The notes: generated by a model not told the origin, from the sequence alone. DNA of 60,000 nucleotides from Antedon mediterranea (GCF_964355755.1 NC_092677.1:15906101-15966100), one strand, 5' to 3'. Numbered from the stretch's first letter, positions 21,794-32,640 are shown. Numbers and translations: made by a program.

Positions 21794-23342
21794 CGTAACG
21801 CTATCCGGGGCTCCTGCGCCTAATGTTATGATAATTTTTTTTTCGTTCAATGCAAACGTCGCGGGGAAGTCTCCGATTAAGGTACTTTTGGTACGGTAAT
21901 ACATTCTAATAACTGTACTCAATTAATGTAAATTAATTATCAATTAATAATTTTAAAAAGTTGTACAAAAAATATGAAGCAGTTGCTATAAATATATTGA
22001 GCAAAAGGTTAAATTGTATAATTTGGAATTTTAATTCATTTAAAAATGCTAAATAAAGTCAGATGTTAAAACCACATTTTCCAAAAATTCATTTTCATTT
22101 ATCCACTATAAACTTTACAAAAGTGTTGTTTTAAACCACACTCCAAATAAAACAAAGAAAATAATGATAGGAAATTTGCAGAAAGAAGCAAACTTTGCTC
22201 TGTTACCGGTATAACACGGTTCAAGTTTTGGAACGTCTATAAATTACTACGGAAATTCGGCCTATTTACGACGAACGTACGGAAATGAAAATAAATAGGG
22301 AAATACAACACTATACGCACAATTATGATTTGGCCTAAAAATTGCCCTTAGATTATGGAAAACCCCCGGCAAAACGCAATAATTATGGACAAATCGATTA
22401 TTAGCCTTGGCAATATGGCTAATATTTAAAAGGAATGAATATAGGCTATATTTCGTTTGTCGATGAATTTTTTAAATCATGTGTGAATGATTGATCCATT
22501 AGAGGTAATCTGTGATGGTTCTAGTAACACTGCTATGCGTGCGTAATTTGTGAATAACGTAGTAGTATGCTACATACACGAGCCTAGATAGGGAGGATCT
22601 GTACTGTCGTTCATTGCGAGAGGAGGGGGAAGTCCGGTAATGTGTCATGAAAAATGTAACAAGCCAGAGATGAAATAAAATTACTAACATTTAGCTGATT
22701 GTCGTTGTTTTAGTCGTCGTCAGAAGTTTATCGACCGACATCTATTTCTCATGTGTAGTAGAACGTTTCTTTGATTGAATAATTTTTTTTGTATTATAAC
22801 ACAAGTTCATTTTGGATTTTCAGTAAATTACCAATTGTTTATTCAAAGTCAAACTGTAACTAATCCCTCACTATTCAATCAAAATGTTATTATACTACTG
22901 TATTGTTGAAAAATGGATTGCGTGACTTGAAAATAGATTGATAGTAAAATGTAATAAAGACACGTCCTTGTCTGGTTATTAGGTATGCATGCTCTGATAA
23001 AGCAGAGAATTATTTTTGTAGCGTTCCATTTAAAATAGATTTTATTACAAAGAAATATTTTGGTTGTGAAGGTCGTTTTAACAATTAGGCTAATATCCAA
23101 ACAGTCAACAATGATAAAATGCCCTGCAACTCTGTAACTACTTTATGACTAAGCCTATCAAGTTCCGTGTCCGGATGGTATACGATGAAATGGAACTCAA
23201 TTTCAATTTAGTGGCAGAAACAACATTTAGTATGAAATTAAGGCTGTTGCCCGGGCCACAAGGGAAACACAGTGACAGTGGGACAGTGACCCAAATACTT
23301 AGTGTCCGAACCCCCCCTTGACAGATCCTGGCTACGGCCCTG

Positions 23343-24528
23343 TCAAGTTTCATCCAGGGACCAAAATGTGTAATGTGTTATTTTCCAGGCGAAGTTTACC
23401 GACGGTTACGTCGTGTACTGCGTCGACGTACGCTACACTACAGCAAAAACGAATTATGTTAATTGTTCGTTTGTTCACCAATTTTTTAATTTACAAGTAA
23501 CCTTCTGTACCGTGGGGCACCTAAAATAAATTTTTCATCCATTACTAAACAAAAAAACATGCCATTTTCGCTTAGCCAACATTATAGCTATAGTTATTAC
23601 ATTTTCAATATCCTGTATGTCATGAATTTCTCACCACTCGGAAGTCCAGATGGTACGCATGCATACACCTGGGAGGAATAAACTTTTTTCCCCGACTGAA
23701 AAAGGTCTACGCTTGCGTTTTTTAAGCCTCTAGGCCTGATGTTTCCAAAGTATAAAATGCAATTTTTTGAAGACCTGCAGCTCTAGTTTTAAACATTTTC
23801 TTAGCTCAGCCCCAACAATAAAGCTGGTCATATTTCGAAGAACAAGAAGTACATTTTCCGGGACCTAACATCTCTATTTTTCAAGCATTTCTTAGCTCAG
23901 TCACAACCCATGATAGGGACTTATATATTTTTTTTCATGTTTTGAAGTATAATAAGTCCAATTTCCGGGACCTCCAACTCTTTTTTTCAAAATTTTCTTT
24001 GAACTTTTATTTTTTAAATTGAAAAAATATGGATTGAAACAGTCATCGCGCATCGTTTTTTTGCACGCAGTATTTTATTTATGCATTATAAAAAATGGAA
24101 AAAATGGCTACCCTAAATCTGATTAAAAAGACCTCAAATGACGCTAGAACGCGTTGCTTCCGGGGGCTTCGCCTCCTGGACCCACCGGGGGCCCTTGGCG
24201 GCCCCTGGCCCTCAGCCTAGTGATGCTCGCTTCGCTCGCATAGCCCCCTCGTCGGGGAATGTAGCCCCCGCGTCGGGAAGATCCTGGCGCCACCCCTGCT
24301 GAGTTGGCCTCATCATGAAAGCGTTAAGTTCTGGTGTCCATCGTTCAACTAGCCCAAGCCACAACAGAGAGTCTTACATCAGTCTTTAGAACGTCAAATA
24401 ACGCAAATTTTTCCAGGGCCTTCGGCCCCTGGACCCTGACCGGGGGCCCTTGGCGGCCCCCTGGCCCCCAGCCATTGTTGCTCGCTTCGCTCGCACCCCC
24501 CCCATTATAAATGCTGCATACGGGCCTG
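23343..24528. mobile_element. Junction between the two duplicates, hAT-like end fragments
   Basis: The segment contains degenerate direct repeats of about 115 bp with 'tttccgggacct' and 'cttagctcag' (about 23800-24000). Two GC-rich blocks with 'gggggcccttggcggcccc' follow (24146-24245 and 24412-24500). Two hAT-like right ends are visible: CCTGGCGCCACCCCTG (24283-24298) and TGCATACGGGCCTG (24515-24528). No matching left ends were found, so the copies are truncated or rearranged. No gene is seen. Confidence 0.55.
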
Positions 24529-24934
24529 TATTATTTAAACAAGCACGAATGTGCGATACTCGGAGTACAGCAAAAGAAGCTGTAATGACGTCATAAGACG
24601 GGATGTGACGTCACATACACATCAATCATGGAGGTATACCTCCATGCATCAATAACCTCGCTAACAAATATGGCTATACGGTACCATCTTCGAGACGTCA
24701 TATGGCTGCATTCGGTTTGAAATTTAAAAATCCGGCTATAGCTTTAAGAACATGTCCCTTTAGTATATTCATGGCAAATACCAGCTCAATACTACAACGA
24801 ATAAGGAAGGAGTAGTACTTTATAAATCGCACTTTTTTTCGATTGGTATCATGTTTATGGCGTCATAATTCTGCATCCGGTTGAAATACGAACATGTTTC
24901 TCTCTATAACTTTGTTCATCTATTACCCTAGTAG

Positions 24935-24977
<43 letters not shown>

Positions 24978-25229
24978 TATATATATGCATGGCATGTTTC
25001 AGAGCCGTCAGACAACTACTAGTACTAGTAGGACTTGAATTGGCAAAAGTTGGCTCAATAGTGTCCAGATGGAAGAGAAGATGAGTCCTAGACTTGAGTA
25101 CCCCCGAGTAAAAACCGGTGCATATTAAAGTTGGAATTTATTCTGACTTAGTTAGGCCTCCACTGATTGTGAGGGCGTTTGTTGTATGAGAGACTATATC
25201 TGGTAGGTGAAAATCTGTGATAATACCAT

Positions 25230-25300
25230 GGCTCTGTGGTCTAGTGGTATGATACTCACCCTGTAAACGTAGGTCACAGGTTCTAATCCCGCCAGACACA
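25230..25300 (+). repeat. tRNA-like sequence, copy B
   Basis: Same as 13309-13379, with intact A-box and B-box matches. It lies within the segmental duplication. Confidence 0.55.
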
Positions 25301-26259
25301 TACAACTAATAAAAAGCAAATCAGGCAAAGAACAGTAATTCTAAACCGCACCGTGATATACTGAAATTGAATTAATTCATTTTAAACGATAAAGATTAGG
25401 AAATCTGTGAGAATGAGAAAAAGTCTCCCCAACCGAAACTCAAACTCGGACCGCCTGCATCAGGCACAGAATATTAAGCGTTTTTATATCATATTTAAAG
25501 AAAAAGGGGTCTTTTTTGTTTGTAAACAGTTGTATTCGATATAACTTAACGTAATTAAAACATTTAAATAAATTAACGATCGGTTTTTTTTTTATTTACC
25601 CCTCTTTATAAAAAACCAATTTTTTTTTTTTTATGTTAACCGTTAAACCCATGTGTCACGGTGCAAGGCTAATTTATTCATAAGACATTTTAGGTTAAAA
25701 ACAGTATCACTAATTAATTTTTTTTTCTCAGTTATTTGCCTTTGGCGATGTTAAAGAGTCGCTACTTTTTCCAAAGTGATTAACCGGCGATTTCGCCTTC
25801 AACAATATTATCTCATTATATCCTATAAGCTTTCTAAAATTTCAAGAGAGACAAAAAAGGGCTACCATCGTTCTCGATAAATAGAGACAATAACTTCAAA
25901 GCTAATTCATACTTTTGATCATGACAAATAGAAAAGGTGTATGGTGTGTTACAATTGCAGCAGTGGACCATGAACATTCTTACTCAATCCCTAAAAAGCA
26001 TTAAACGTTCCATTTCAGTAGGATTTTGGTGGAAATAAGGTGTCTGAGTGAGTAGACCTACTTCAAATTATCGTTATGTTTAATAGTATACAAAACGTAC
26101 AAATAATGAATGATTATGAGTGTGATGGTACAAATAATTTCAAGAGATAAAGAGTAAACATGAAATTATTTATACTATAGCACGAATATAAAAACATTCA
26201 TTATTTGTTTTAAATATTTTTTTATAACATCTAAAAGAGGAATTTACTGTCAGATTATA
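25301..26259. other. No gene seen (counterpart of 13380-14339)
   Basis: AT-rich duplicate DNA with T-runs and no recognised content. Confidence 0.35.
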
Positions 26260-26808
26260 ACTAAGACAATCTCTATTTTGATTAGTATCACTCAATTCTC
26301 TGTTTTGAAAGATTAGTTTATTACTTTGTTTCACATCATGTTTCATATGTTTTGAGTCTAAACCAGCATTTTTTTTTTGACTAGAAGGTTCTGTCAAACC
26401 AACCTTGCAGTGCTAGTCTCTGCCGCTACATATGATGCTTTGAATGACAAGAAGCAATGTGGTGTGATTTATACCGATTTCTCAAAAGCTTTTTATTCTG
26501 TTCTCATGTATTTTCTTATTTTTTTAATATCTAAGTTTGGATTTTCTCTTTTGAAGTGGTTTAGTGATTTTACGAAATAGGCAACAGAAGGTCGTTACTA
26601 TTAATGGCCAGTTTTCCGAGTGGATGTCACGCATGGGTAGATTCTAGGTACTCTGATATTTAATTTAATTTATTCATTAACGATCGATCTTCCATTTCAT
26701 TTTAAATATTCTGATTCACTTTTATTTGACGATAATATTAAATTATTCAAACATTATTTCTTCCCCTCTGGATGCCCTTCAGTTGCAGGAAAATTATTCA
26801 CGTCTTGC
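26260..26808 (+). pseudogene. LINE reverse transcriptase, part 1 (copy B)
   Basis: Identical in content to 14340-14888: the DFSKAF block, KFGFSLLKWF, then LDALQLQENYSRLA. The frame runs into element X at 26809. If X and one TGC are set aside, the left edge CGTCT-TGC meets CGACTGGGCG at 32505. This gives the in-frame junction R-L-A-D-W-A, a good match to the LINE consensus at this place. Confidence 0.75.
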
Positions 26809-26939
26809 TAGTCCAGTCAATCTATGACAAAAAAGGGCGTAACCCAAAACAAATTGCAATAGTTTCCAAACCTTTTTTATTTGATTCTATAAGCATCTAC
26901 CAAAATCGGTTCAATGGAACATACTTTTTAAGGGGTTTT

Positions 26940-27580
26940 AAGGTCATAGGGGTCAAATTACACATTTTTCTATTTTGAAAACTACTAGGCGTAGCATGTT
27001 AATTTTGGTGTTTAACTACTCAGAAGACCCATATTTATATGTACTCTAATGAAACCTTTTTACCAAAAATTACAGGAAAGCATGTTTTTGACCTTTGACC
27101 TATTTTATTGTATATTTTCGTATATTCGTATCTTAGTAACCAGTGGGCGTAGATGAGCGTTATTTGCGTCAAACTACTCATAAGGTCAATGTTTATATTA
27201 GTTCTAATGGAAAAGATTCGTGTAAAATGACCGGAAGTCATTATTTTGACCTTTGACACATATTCATTATTTTAGATTTCTCAGTAACTACATTTTTTAT
27301 ATCTCAGTAACCACTAAGCACAACTTCGTCAATTTTGTGTCAAAAGATTCAGAAGACTCATATATTTATATTCACTATAGGCCTAATGAAAAAGTTTTTT
27401 TAAAAATGGATAGAAACTATGTTTTTGACCTTTGACCTATTATACCAGTATATTTGTTTATATTTACTCTAATGAAAACAAATGCAAATGTACAATATAA
27501 CCGAAAATCATTATTTTGACCGTTGTCATGAATAAATCTCGGGTCTCGAGTATAACATTTTAAATTTGACCAAATAATAA
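26940..27580 (+). repeat. Tandem units in the left arm of element X
   Basis: Units of about 160-170 bp contain 'cagtaaccactgggcgtaga'-like text, 'tcaaactactcagaagac' and 'tgacctttgacc' (27089, about 27247, 27426). They are mirrored at 31740-32480. Confidence 0.8.
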
Positions 27581-27963
27581 GTGCGGCGATCTGACAGACG
27601 TTGGGCTGGAATATCAACTGATCTTGCCATAGAACAGTGTCTTATGCGTAGCATAAAAACAAGAGGAGGTCTAACAAAAAAAAAAAAAAATTCAACGACT
27701 TGTCTGGGTCCTTTCAACTCCAGTCTGCGCCAAGATCAATCATTCAATGCAAGAGTTCACTAACGTGTTGTATACTACCAGTGAACAACATAAAGAAACA
27801 ACATATGCCAGAAAGATGAAGGACCTCAGTGATGTACAAGACATATCAAGGTATCTGACACAGCGAAATCCATTCAATACAGACAGTACAAAATCACTGA
27901 CAAACATTGCAACTGGAGTGACGGCACATATCAATGTAGACTGTGACAATGCCAAGCATGTAG
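27581..27963 (+). pseudogene. PIN-like family gene, upstream segment (copy B)
   Basis: Begins directly at the inner edge of the X arm with VRRSDRRWAGISTDLAIEQC. It passes a poly(A) run (about 27677-27690) where the frame slips, and continues QRLVWVLSTPVCAKINHSMQ, YLTQRNPFNTDSTKSLTNIA and NVDCDNAKHV. The hAT-like element interrupts it after the TGTAG at 27959-27963. Removing the element and one TGTAG gives AAG-CAT-GTA-GGT-CAA-CAA, that is KHVGQQ, an uninterrupted continuation into the segment at 30310. The start of the protein is absent, so no start codon can be assigned. Confidence 0.7.
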
Positions 27964-30304
27964 CAGGCCCGTAGCCAGGGGGGGGGGGTTGTATGGTTCG
28001 GGCGAATCCCCTTTACAGCGACCCCCCCCCCCTCCCCATAACCGACTGTGAACCCCTATCCCCGACATCCACAATACCTCACCACACCCTCATCTCTGAA
28101 AATGCCCCACAATACAAAAGGTTGTTTGTAAATTGAAAAATTTGTAAACTCGTCCGTGAATAACTCATACCTTATTGTTAAACAAATGAATTGGTTGCCG
28201 ATTTTCACCTGAAAAATAATACGAATTTTTGGTCCCAGGATGTAACATGATATTGACGCGAGCTTGAGCACGAACGAATCGTACAAAGAACACCGTTAGA
28301 CAACCGCGTACCTATTGTTTCGATCACTGGCAGTCAGCATGCATAAAGTATATAGCCTTCCGACGTACATCAAAAAATGGAACGCTGCGGTTACCTACAA
28401 TATTTATGTGTGGCTATGAAGTATAGTGTATCATCATCATAGAGGATTATAGTGAATTTAATATATTACACTATAATATCTATGGTATCATGTACTGTAG
28501 TTTACATTAGGCCTATGGCATTCGATTATTTTTTTCTAGACCACCAGCCGATACGTAGGCCTACTCAACTGTACCAATACCACCTATTTACATTGATATA
28601 TTTAGTTTCCTCAACAAATTGCTGTAAATAAATATAGATAGAGCTATCAGGGGCGGTCACAGGACTATTTTAAGAGGGTTGCCCAAAGACTCCAGGGCTG
28701 TAGACACTGAGTATTTGAGCAAGCAAATTGTTAAATGACACCCCTAGATGGCCGCAAATAGTACTCTCGCACGTAAATTTATGATAATTTTTTTTTCGTT
28801 CAATGCAAACGTCGCGGGGAAGTCTCCGATTAAGGTACTTTTGGTACGGTAATACATTCTAATAACTGTACTCAATTAATGTAAATTAATTATCAATTAA
28901 TAATTTTAAAAAGTTGTACAAAAAATATGAAGCAGTTGCTATAAATATATTGAGCAAAAGGTTAAATTGTATAATTTGGAATTTTAATTCATTTAAAAAT
29001 GCTAAATAAAGTCAGATGTTAAAACCACATTTTCCAAAAATTCATTTTCATTTATCCACTATAAACTTTACAAAAGTGTTGTTTTAAACCACACTCCAAA
29101 TAAAACAAAGAAAATAATGATAGGAAATTTGCAGAAAGAAGCAAACTTTGCTCTGTTACCGGTATAACACGGTTCAAGTTTTGGAACGTCTATAAATTAC
29201 TACGGAAATTCGGCCTATTTACGACGAACGTACGGAAATGAAAATAAATAGGGAAATACAACACTATACGCACAATTATGATTTGGCCTAAAAATTGCCC
29301 TTAGATTATGGAAAACCCCCGGCAAAACGCAATAATTATGGACAAATCGATTATTAGCCTTGGCAATATGGCTAATATTTAAAAGGAATGAATATAGGCT
29401 ATATTTCGTTTGTCGATGAATTTTTTAAATCATGTGTGAATGATTGATCCATTAGAGGTAATCTGTGATGGTTCTAGTAACACTGCTATGCGTGCGTAAT
29501 TTGTGAATAACGTAGTAGTATGCTACATACACGAGCCTAGATAGGGAGGATCTGTACTGTCGTTCATTGCGAGAGGAGGGGGAAGTCCGGTAATGTGTCA
29601 TGAAAAATGTAACAAGCCAGAGATGAAATAAAATTACTAACATTTAGCTGATTGTCGTTGTTTTAGTCGTCGTCAGAAGTTTATCGACCGACATCTATTT
29701 CTCATGTGTAGTAGAGCGTTTCTTTGATTGAATAATTTTTTTTTGTATTATAACACAAGTTCATTTTGGATTTTCAGTAAATTACCAATTGTTTATTCAA
29801 AGTCAAACTGTAACTAATCCCTCACTATTCAACCAAAATGTTATTATACTACTATATTGTTGAAAAATGGATTGCGTGACTTGAAAATAGATTGATAGTA
29901 AAAGGTAATAAAGACACGTTCTTGTCTGGTTATTAGGTATGCATGCTCTGATAAAGCAGAGGATTATTTTTATAGCGTTCCATTTAAAATAGGTTTTATT
30001 ACAAAGAAATATTTTGGTTGTGAAGGTCGTTTTAACAATTAGGCTAATATCAAAACATTCAACAATGATAAAATGCCCTGCAACTCTGTAACTACTTTAT
30101 GACTAAGCCTATCAAGTTCCGTGTCCGGATGGTATACGATGAAATGGAACTCAATTTCAATTTAGTGGCAGAAACAACATTTAGTATGAAATTAAGGCTG
30201 TTGCCTGGGCCACAAGGGAAACACAGTGACAGTGGGACAGTGACCCAAATACTTAGTGTCCGAACCCCCCCCCCCCCCCTTGACAGATCCTGGCTACGGC
30301 CCTG
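27964..30304. mobile_element. hAT-like element with TGTAG TSD (copy B, uninterrupted)
   Basis: TIRs CAGGCCCGTAGCCAGG and CCTGGCTACGGCCCTG are flanked by the 5-bp duplication TGTAG (27959-27963 and 30305-30309). A CAGG(G)-start TIR with a 5-bp TSD fits the hAT5-type subgroup better than the 8-bp Ac group. At 2,341 bp it shows no transposase-like frame, so it is non-autonomous. It carries G/C-runs next to both TIRs. Confidence 0.85.
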
Positions 30305-30309
30305 TGTAG

Positions 30310-30665
30310 GTCAACAAATTGTGCAATCAATGACAAACCAAAAGGTCGCCGACTACACATTTCGGAAAAAGAGCCAATCCATTACAATGAACTCTAAAAG
30401 CGCATTGAAGATAAAAGATGATGTGGTCAATGTAGATCCTTTACTTCTATTTCAACGACTTGTAACTGCCGGCACAAGATGCGATAATGTATCAGATATA
30501 TTTAGATTGTTTGAATCACCAGATATGATGAGGTCTGCAAATAAAGCTAGTTTAGCTGATAGTTTGTGGTCAACAGCAATCGAGGTTGCTCCAGAACCTC
30601 CTGATCAAATTCAGTACGTCTTAGATGGAGGAGCACTACTTCATAAAATTCCATGGACAAGAGGG
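30310..30665 (+). pseudogene. PIN-like family gene, middle segment with first acidic motif
   Basis: The frame reads GQQIVQSMTNQKVADYTFRK, DVVNVDPLLLFQRLVTAGTR, FRLFESPDMMRSANKASLAD and QYVLDGGALLHKIPWTRGAS. The VLDGG...HKIPW segment is the first Asp-bearing strand of a PIN/FEN1-like fold. The frame then slips by one base between about 30655 and 30685, where VLDGG...TRG would continue into the next segment. The slip could be decay or an assembly error at the G-run 'caggggtg'. The upstream ATG at 30099 is in the hAT element and is not a real start. Confidence 0.7.
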
Positions 30666-31590
30666 GCTTCAGGGGTGACATTATGAGAGTATACACTAAA
30701 TATGTTTCTCACAAATATGGAAAACCCATTGCTGTTTTTGATGGGTACGATAACTCACTAAGTACAAAAGACTGTACACATACAAGGAGAAGTGGTGGTG
30801 GTGGTGTAGCTGTACACTTTGACCAATCTATGACCTTACAAACCAAAAAAGAAGAATTTCTGTCAAACGTTCAAAACAAACAAAGATTCATTAAGATTTT
30901 GGGAAATAGTCTTGAAAAAGAAGGTTGTACTGTTCACCACGCAGAAGCTGACGCTGACTATCTTGTGTCGAAGATGGCTCTGTCCTACGCAGAACAAATA
31001 GGCACGGTTGTCATCGCAGATGATACAGATATCCTGGTCCTCCTTATCCACCATGGTGGTCACACCAAACATAATGTATGGTTCAAGCCAAACCAAAGGA
31101 AAGAAACTAAAAAGGTGCAACGATATTGGAACATTGCGGCAACAAGACTTGACCTTGGCAGCGATGTTTGTAAATATATCCTATTTTGTCACGCGTTCCT
31201 TGGATGTGACACGACATCGCGATTTTTTGGTATTGGGAAAATCAAAGCAGTAACTAAAGTAAGAAGTGACTGTTTATTTTCTGAACAAGCCAAAGTGTTT
31301 ATGACTTGTAAGGCAAACAGACAGGAGGCAATTGCAGCGGGTAATAATGCCATTTTGTCTTTGTATGGTAGCAGCGATAATGAGAACCTAGATGAATTGA
31401 GGTTTCGTAAATTTCATGAAAAGACTACATGCAGTACTAAAGCAGTTCATCCACGTTCTTTACCCCCAACGGCATCAGCGGCAAAGTATCATAGTCTAAG
31501 GGTGTACCAACAAGTTAAAATTTGGCTTGGAAATGAAGAAAATGTACCTCCAGATAAATATGGATGGAAGATCAGCCAAGGCAGGATGAT
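30666..31590 (+). pseudogene. PIN-like (FEN1/XPG-type) nuclease-fold core, truncated
   Basis: In the frame that runs 30653-31621, residues 29-32 are FDGY, 98-103 are EADADY and 123-126 are DDTD (VIADDTDILVLL). Residues 180-189 are HAFLGCDTTS. Together with VLDGG upstream these are the spaced acidic residues expected of a PIN-like nuclease fold. Near the end come YHSLRVYQQVKIWLG and YGWKISQGRMIP, after which the reading enters the right X arm. It therefore lacks the Cys-rich tail seen as a relic at 5689-5901. The family is, from memory, greatly expanded in cnidarians, molluscs and echinoderms and has no established function. With the segment at 30310 it would be a mostly intact core apart from one frameshift. 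Confidence 0.7.
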
Positions 31591-31739
31591 ACCATATTTG
31601 ATTTGTTTTGTGTGTTTTTAGAGTAAATATAAACAGAATAATGAATAGTTAAATGTTATCTTGGGTGCTGATCTATGAAGAAATATAACACCAATATATT
31701 GCCCCAATTACTAAACGTTTTCTGGATAGACATCAAAGG
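31591..31739 (+). other. Inner edge of the right X arm
   Basis: The open frame runs on to a stop at 31619-31621 but has lost family resemblance. The rest is AT-rich and leads into the tandem units. Confidence 0.4.
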
Positions 31740-32501
31740 TAAAAATAATTACTTTCGCATTGACTATATACACAGACATTTTTTATTAGAGTGGATATCC
31801 TTCTGAGTTGTTTGACACAAAAAATGCTCATCTACGCCCATTGGTTACAAAGATATGAATATACCAATATAATAGGTCAAAGGTCAAAAGAGTAGTTTCC
31901 GGTCATTTTTTTGTAAAAAGTTTTATTAGAGTGAATATAAATAAGGGTCTTCTGAATTGATTAACACAAAAATTACGAAGTTACGACTATTGGTCACCGA
32001 GATACAACAAATTTAATTAGTGAAATAATATAAAATAATGAATATATGTCAAAGGTCAAAATGATGTCGTCTGGTCATAATACACAAAACGTTTTCATTA
32101 GAGTGAATATAAACATAGACCTTCTGGGTATTTTGACACCAAAAACGCTTGTTTACGCCCAGTGGTTACCGAGATATGAATATGCCAAAATAATAGGTCA
32201 AAGGTCAAAAACATGGACTCCGGTCATTTTTGATAAAAAAACTTTCATTAGAGTGAATATAAATATGGGTCTTCTGAATTGTTTGACACCAAAATTACCA
32301 AGTTCGGCCAAGCGGTTACTGAGATATACAAATATATAATTTGACCCTCATGACCTCTTGACCCCTTAAAAAAGTATGTTCCACTGAACCGATTTTGGTA
32401 GATTTTGGAAATGTTTCTTCCAGGAACATATAGAATCAAATAAAAAAGGTTCGGAAACTATTGCAATTTGTTTTGGGTCTATCGGTAGATTGACTGGACT
32501 A
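31740..32501 (-). repeat. Right arm of element X, inverted tandem units
   Basis: Reverse-complement relatives of 26809-27580 with unit spacing near 160 bp. The 'aggtcaaaggtca' motif lies at 31874-31886 and 32195-32207, with a one-base variant near 32047. The outermost 150 bp ('ttttggtagattttggaa', 'caatttgttttgggt') mirrors the outer end of the left arm. Confidence 0.8.
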
Positions 32502-32504
32502 TGC

Positions 32505-32640
32505 CGACTGGGCGAAGACTTGGGATCTTGGCCTGGATGTTGGGAAATTTAAATGTATGTCCTTTACCTACCACTTTGACCAGGCAACTCCCTGCTTTGA
32601 CTGCCATATGCTTTTTCCGTTAGCCACTGCCACCGCCAGC
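32505..32640 (+). pseudogene. LINE reverse transcriptase, part 2
   Basis: The plus frame reads ADWAKTWDLGLDVGKFKCMS and FTYHFDQATPCFD. This is the segment that follows the QLQENxxRL block in CR1/Jockey-like LINEs (W...W.L.L...KC..M.F). It continues the gene broken at 26808. Later sequence decays. Confidence 0.65.

Larger units (their letters stand above)
16886..21825. mobile_element. 4,940-bp element with perfect 32-bp TIRs and an internal minisatellite
   Basis: The left TIR (16886-16917, starting CATTAGGCGCAGGAGC) is the exact reverse complement of 21794-21825. Copy B is uninterrupted at the equivalent point (28778/28779: 'cgtaaat' joined to 'ttatgat'), so this is a real insertion. Comparing both sides leaves no target duplication. 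The target centre is AAATTT. About 60% of the element is the array at 17820-20760. No transposase is visible. Absence of a TSD is reported for the Spy group of Harbinger-like elements, which insert between AAA and TTT; the match here is suggestive only. Confidence 0.8.
11173..23342 (+). repeat. Segmental duplication, copy A (12.2 kb)
   Basis: Matches 24529-30304 in the same orientation, with only scattered single-base and homopolymer differences. The size difference is explained by two insertions found only in A: 11754-13190 (with an 8-bp TSD) and 16886-21825. Removing them leaves about 5.79 kb against 5.78 kb in copy B. The right end coincides with the end of a hAT-like TIR. Confidence 0.9.
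16068..23342. mobile_element. hAT-like element with 5-bp TSD (copy A, itself interrupted)
   Basis: The left TIR is CAGGCCCGTAGCCAGG and the right end is CCTGGCTACGGCCCTG (23327-23342), 15 of 16 bases complementary. G and C runs flank each TIR internally. It is the same element as 27964-30304. Without the 4,940-bp insertion at 16886-21825 it would be 2,335 bp, against 2,341 in copy B. The left TSD TGTAG lies at 16063-16067, but the right copy is missing because the duplication stops at the TIR. Confidence 0.85.
24529..30304 (+). repeat. Segmental duplication, copy B (5.8 kb)
   Basis: Same order and orientation as copy A. It starts directly after a hAT-like end (24528) and stops matching A at 30304, the end of another hAT-like TIR. 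It lacks the two A-only insertions and has a 22-bp deletion near 26897 between ATCT repeats. Confidence 0.9.
26809..32501. mobile_element. Element X: inverted arms around a PIN-like gene fragment
   Basis: The ends TAGTCCAGTCAATCTA (26809-26824) and TAGATTGACTGGACTA (32486-32501) are exact reverse complements. TGC flanks both sides (26806-26808 and 32502-32504), a 3-bp TSD. Arms of about 770 bp (left) and 760-900 bp (right) are inverted copies of one tandem-repeat block. Between them lies only the PIN-like gene fragment, which lacks its start and its Cys-rich end. X is 3,347 bp without the later hAT-like insertion. Either X captured a gene fragment, or it is a deleted form of a larger element that carries this gene family. 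I know of no named superfamily with this layout. Confidence 0.75.

Noticed and set aside
30099-30309. ATG at 30099 as the start of the PIN-like protein
   Set aside because: The segment 30099-30304 belongs to the hAT-like element and is present without the gene in copy A (23157-23342). The true coding begins after the TSD.
32046-32339. Open frame in the right X arm resembling frames in the left arm
   Set aside because: The similarity comes from the same tandem DNA unit in inverted arms. The residues repeat with the unit and no protein family is recognised.
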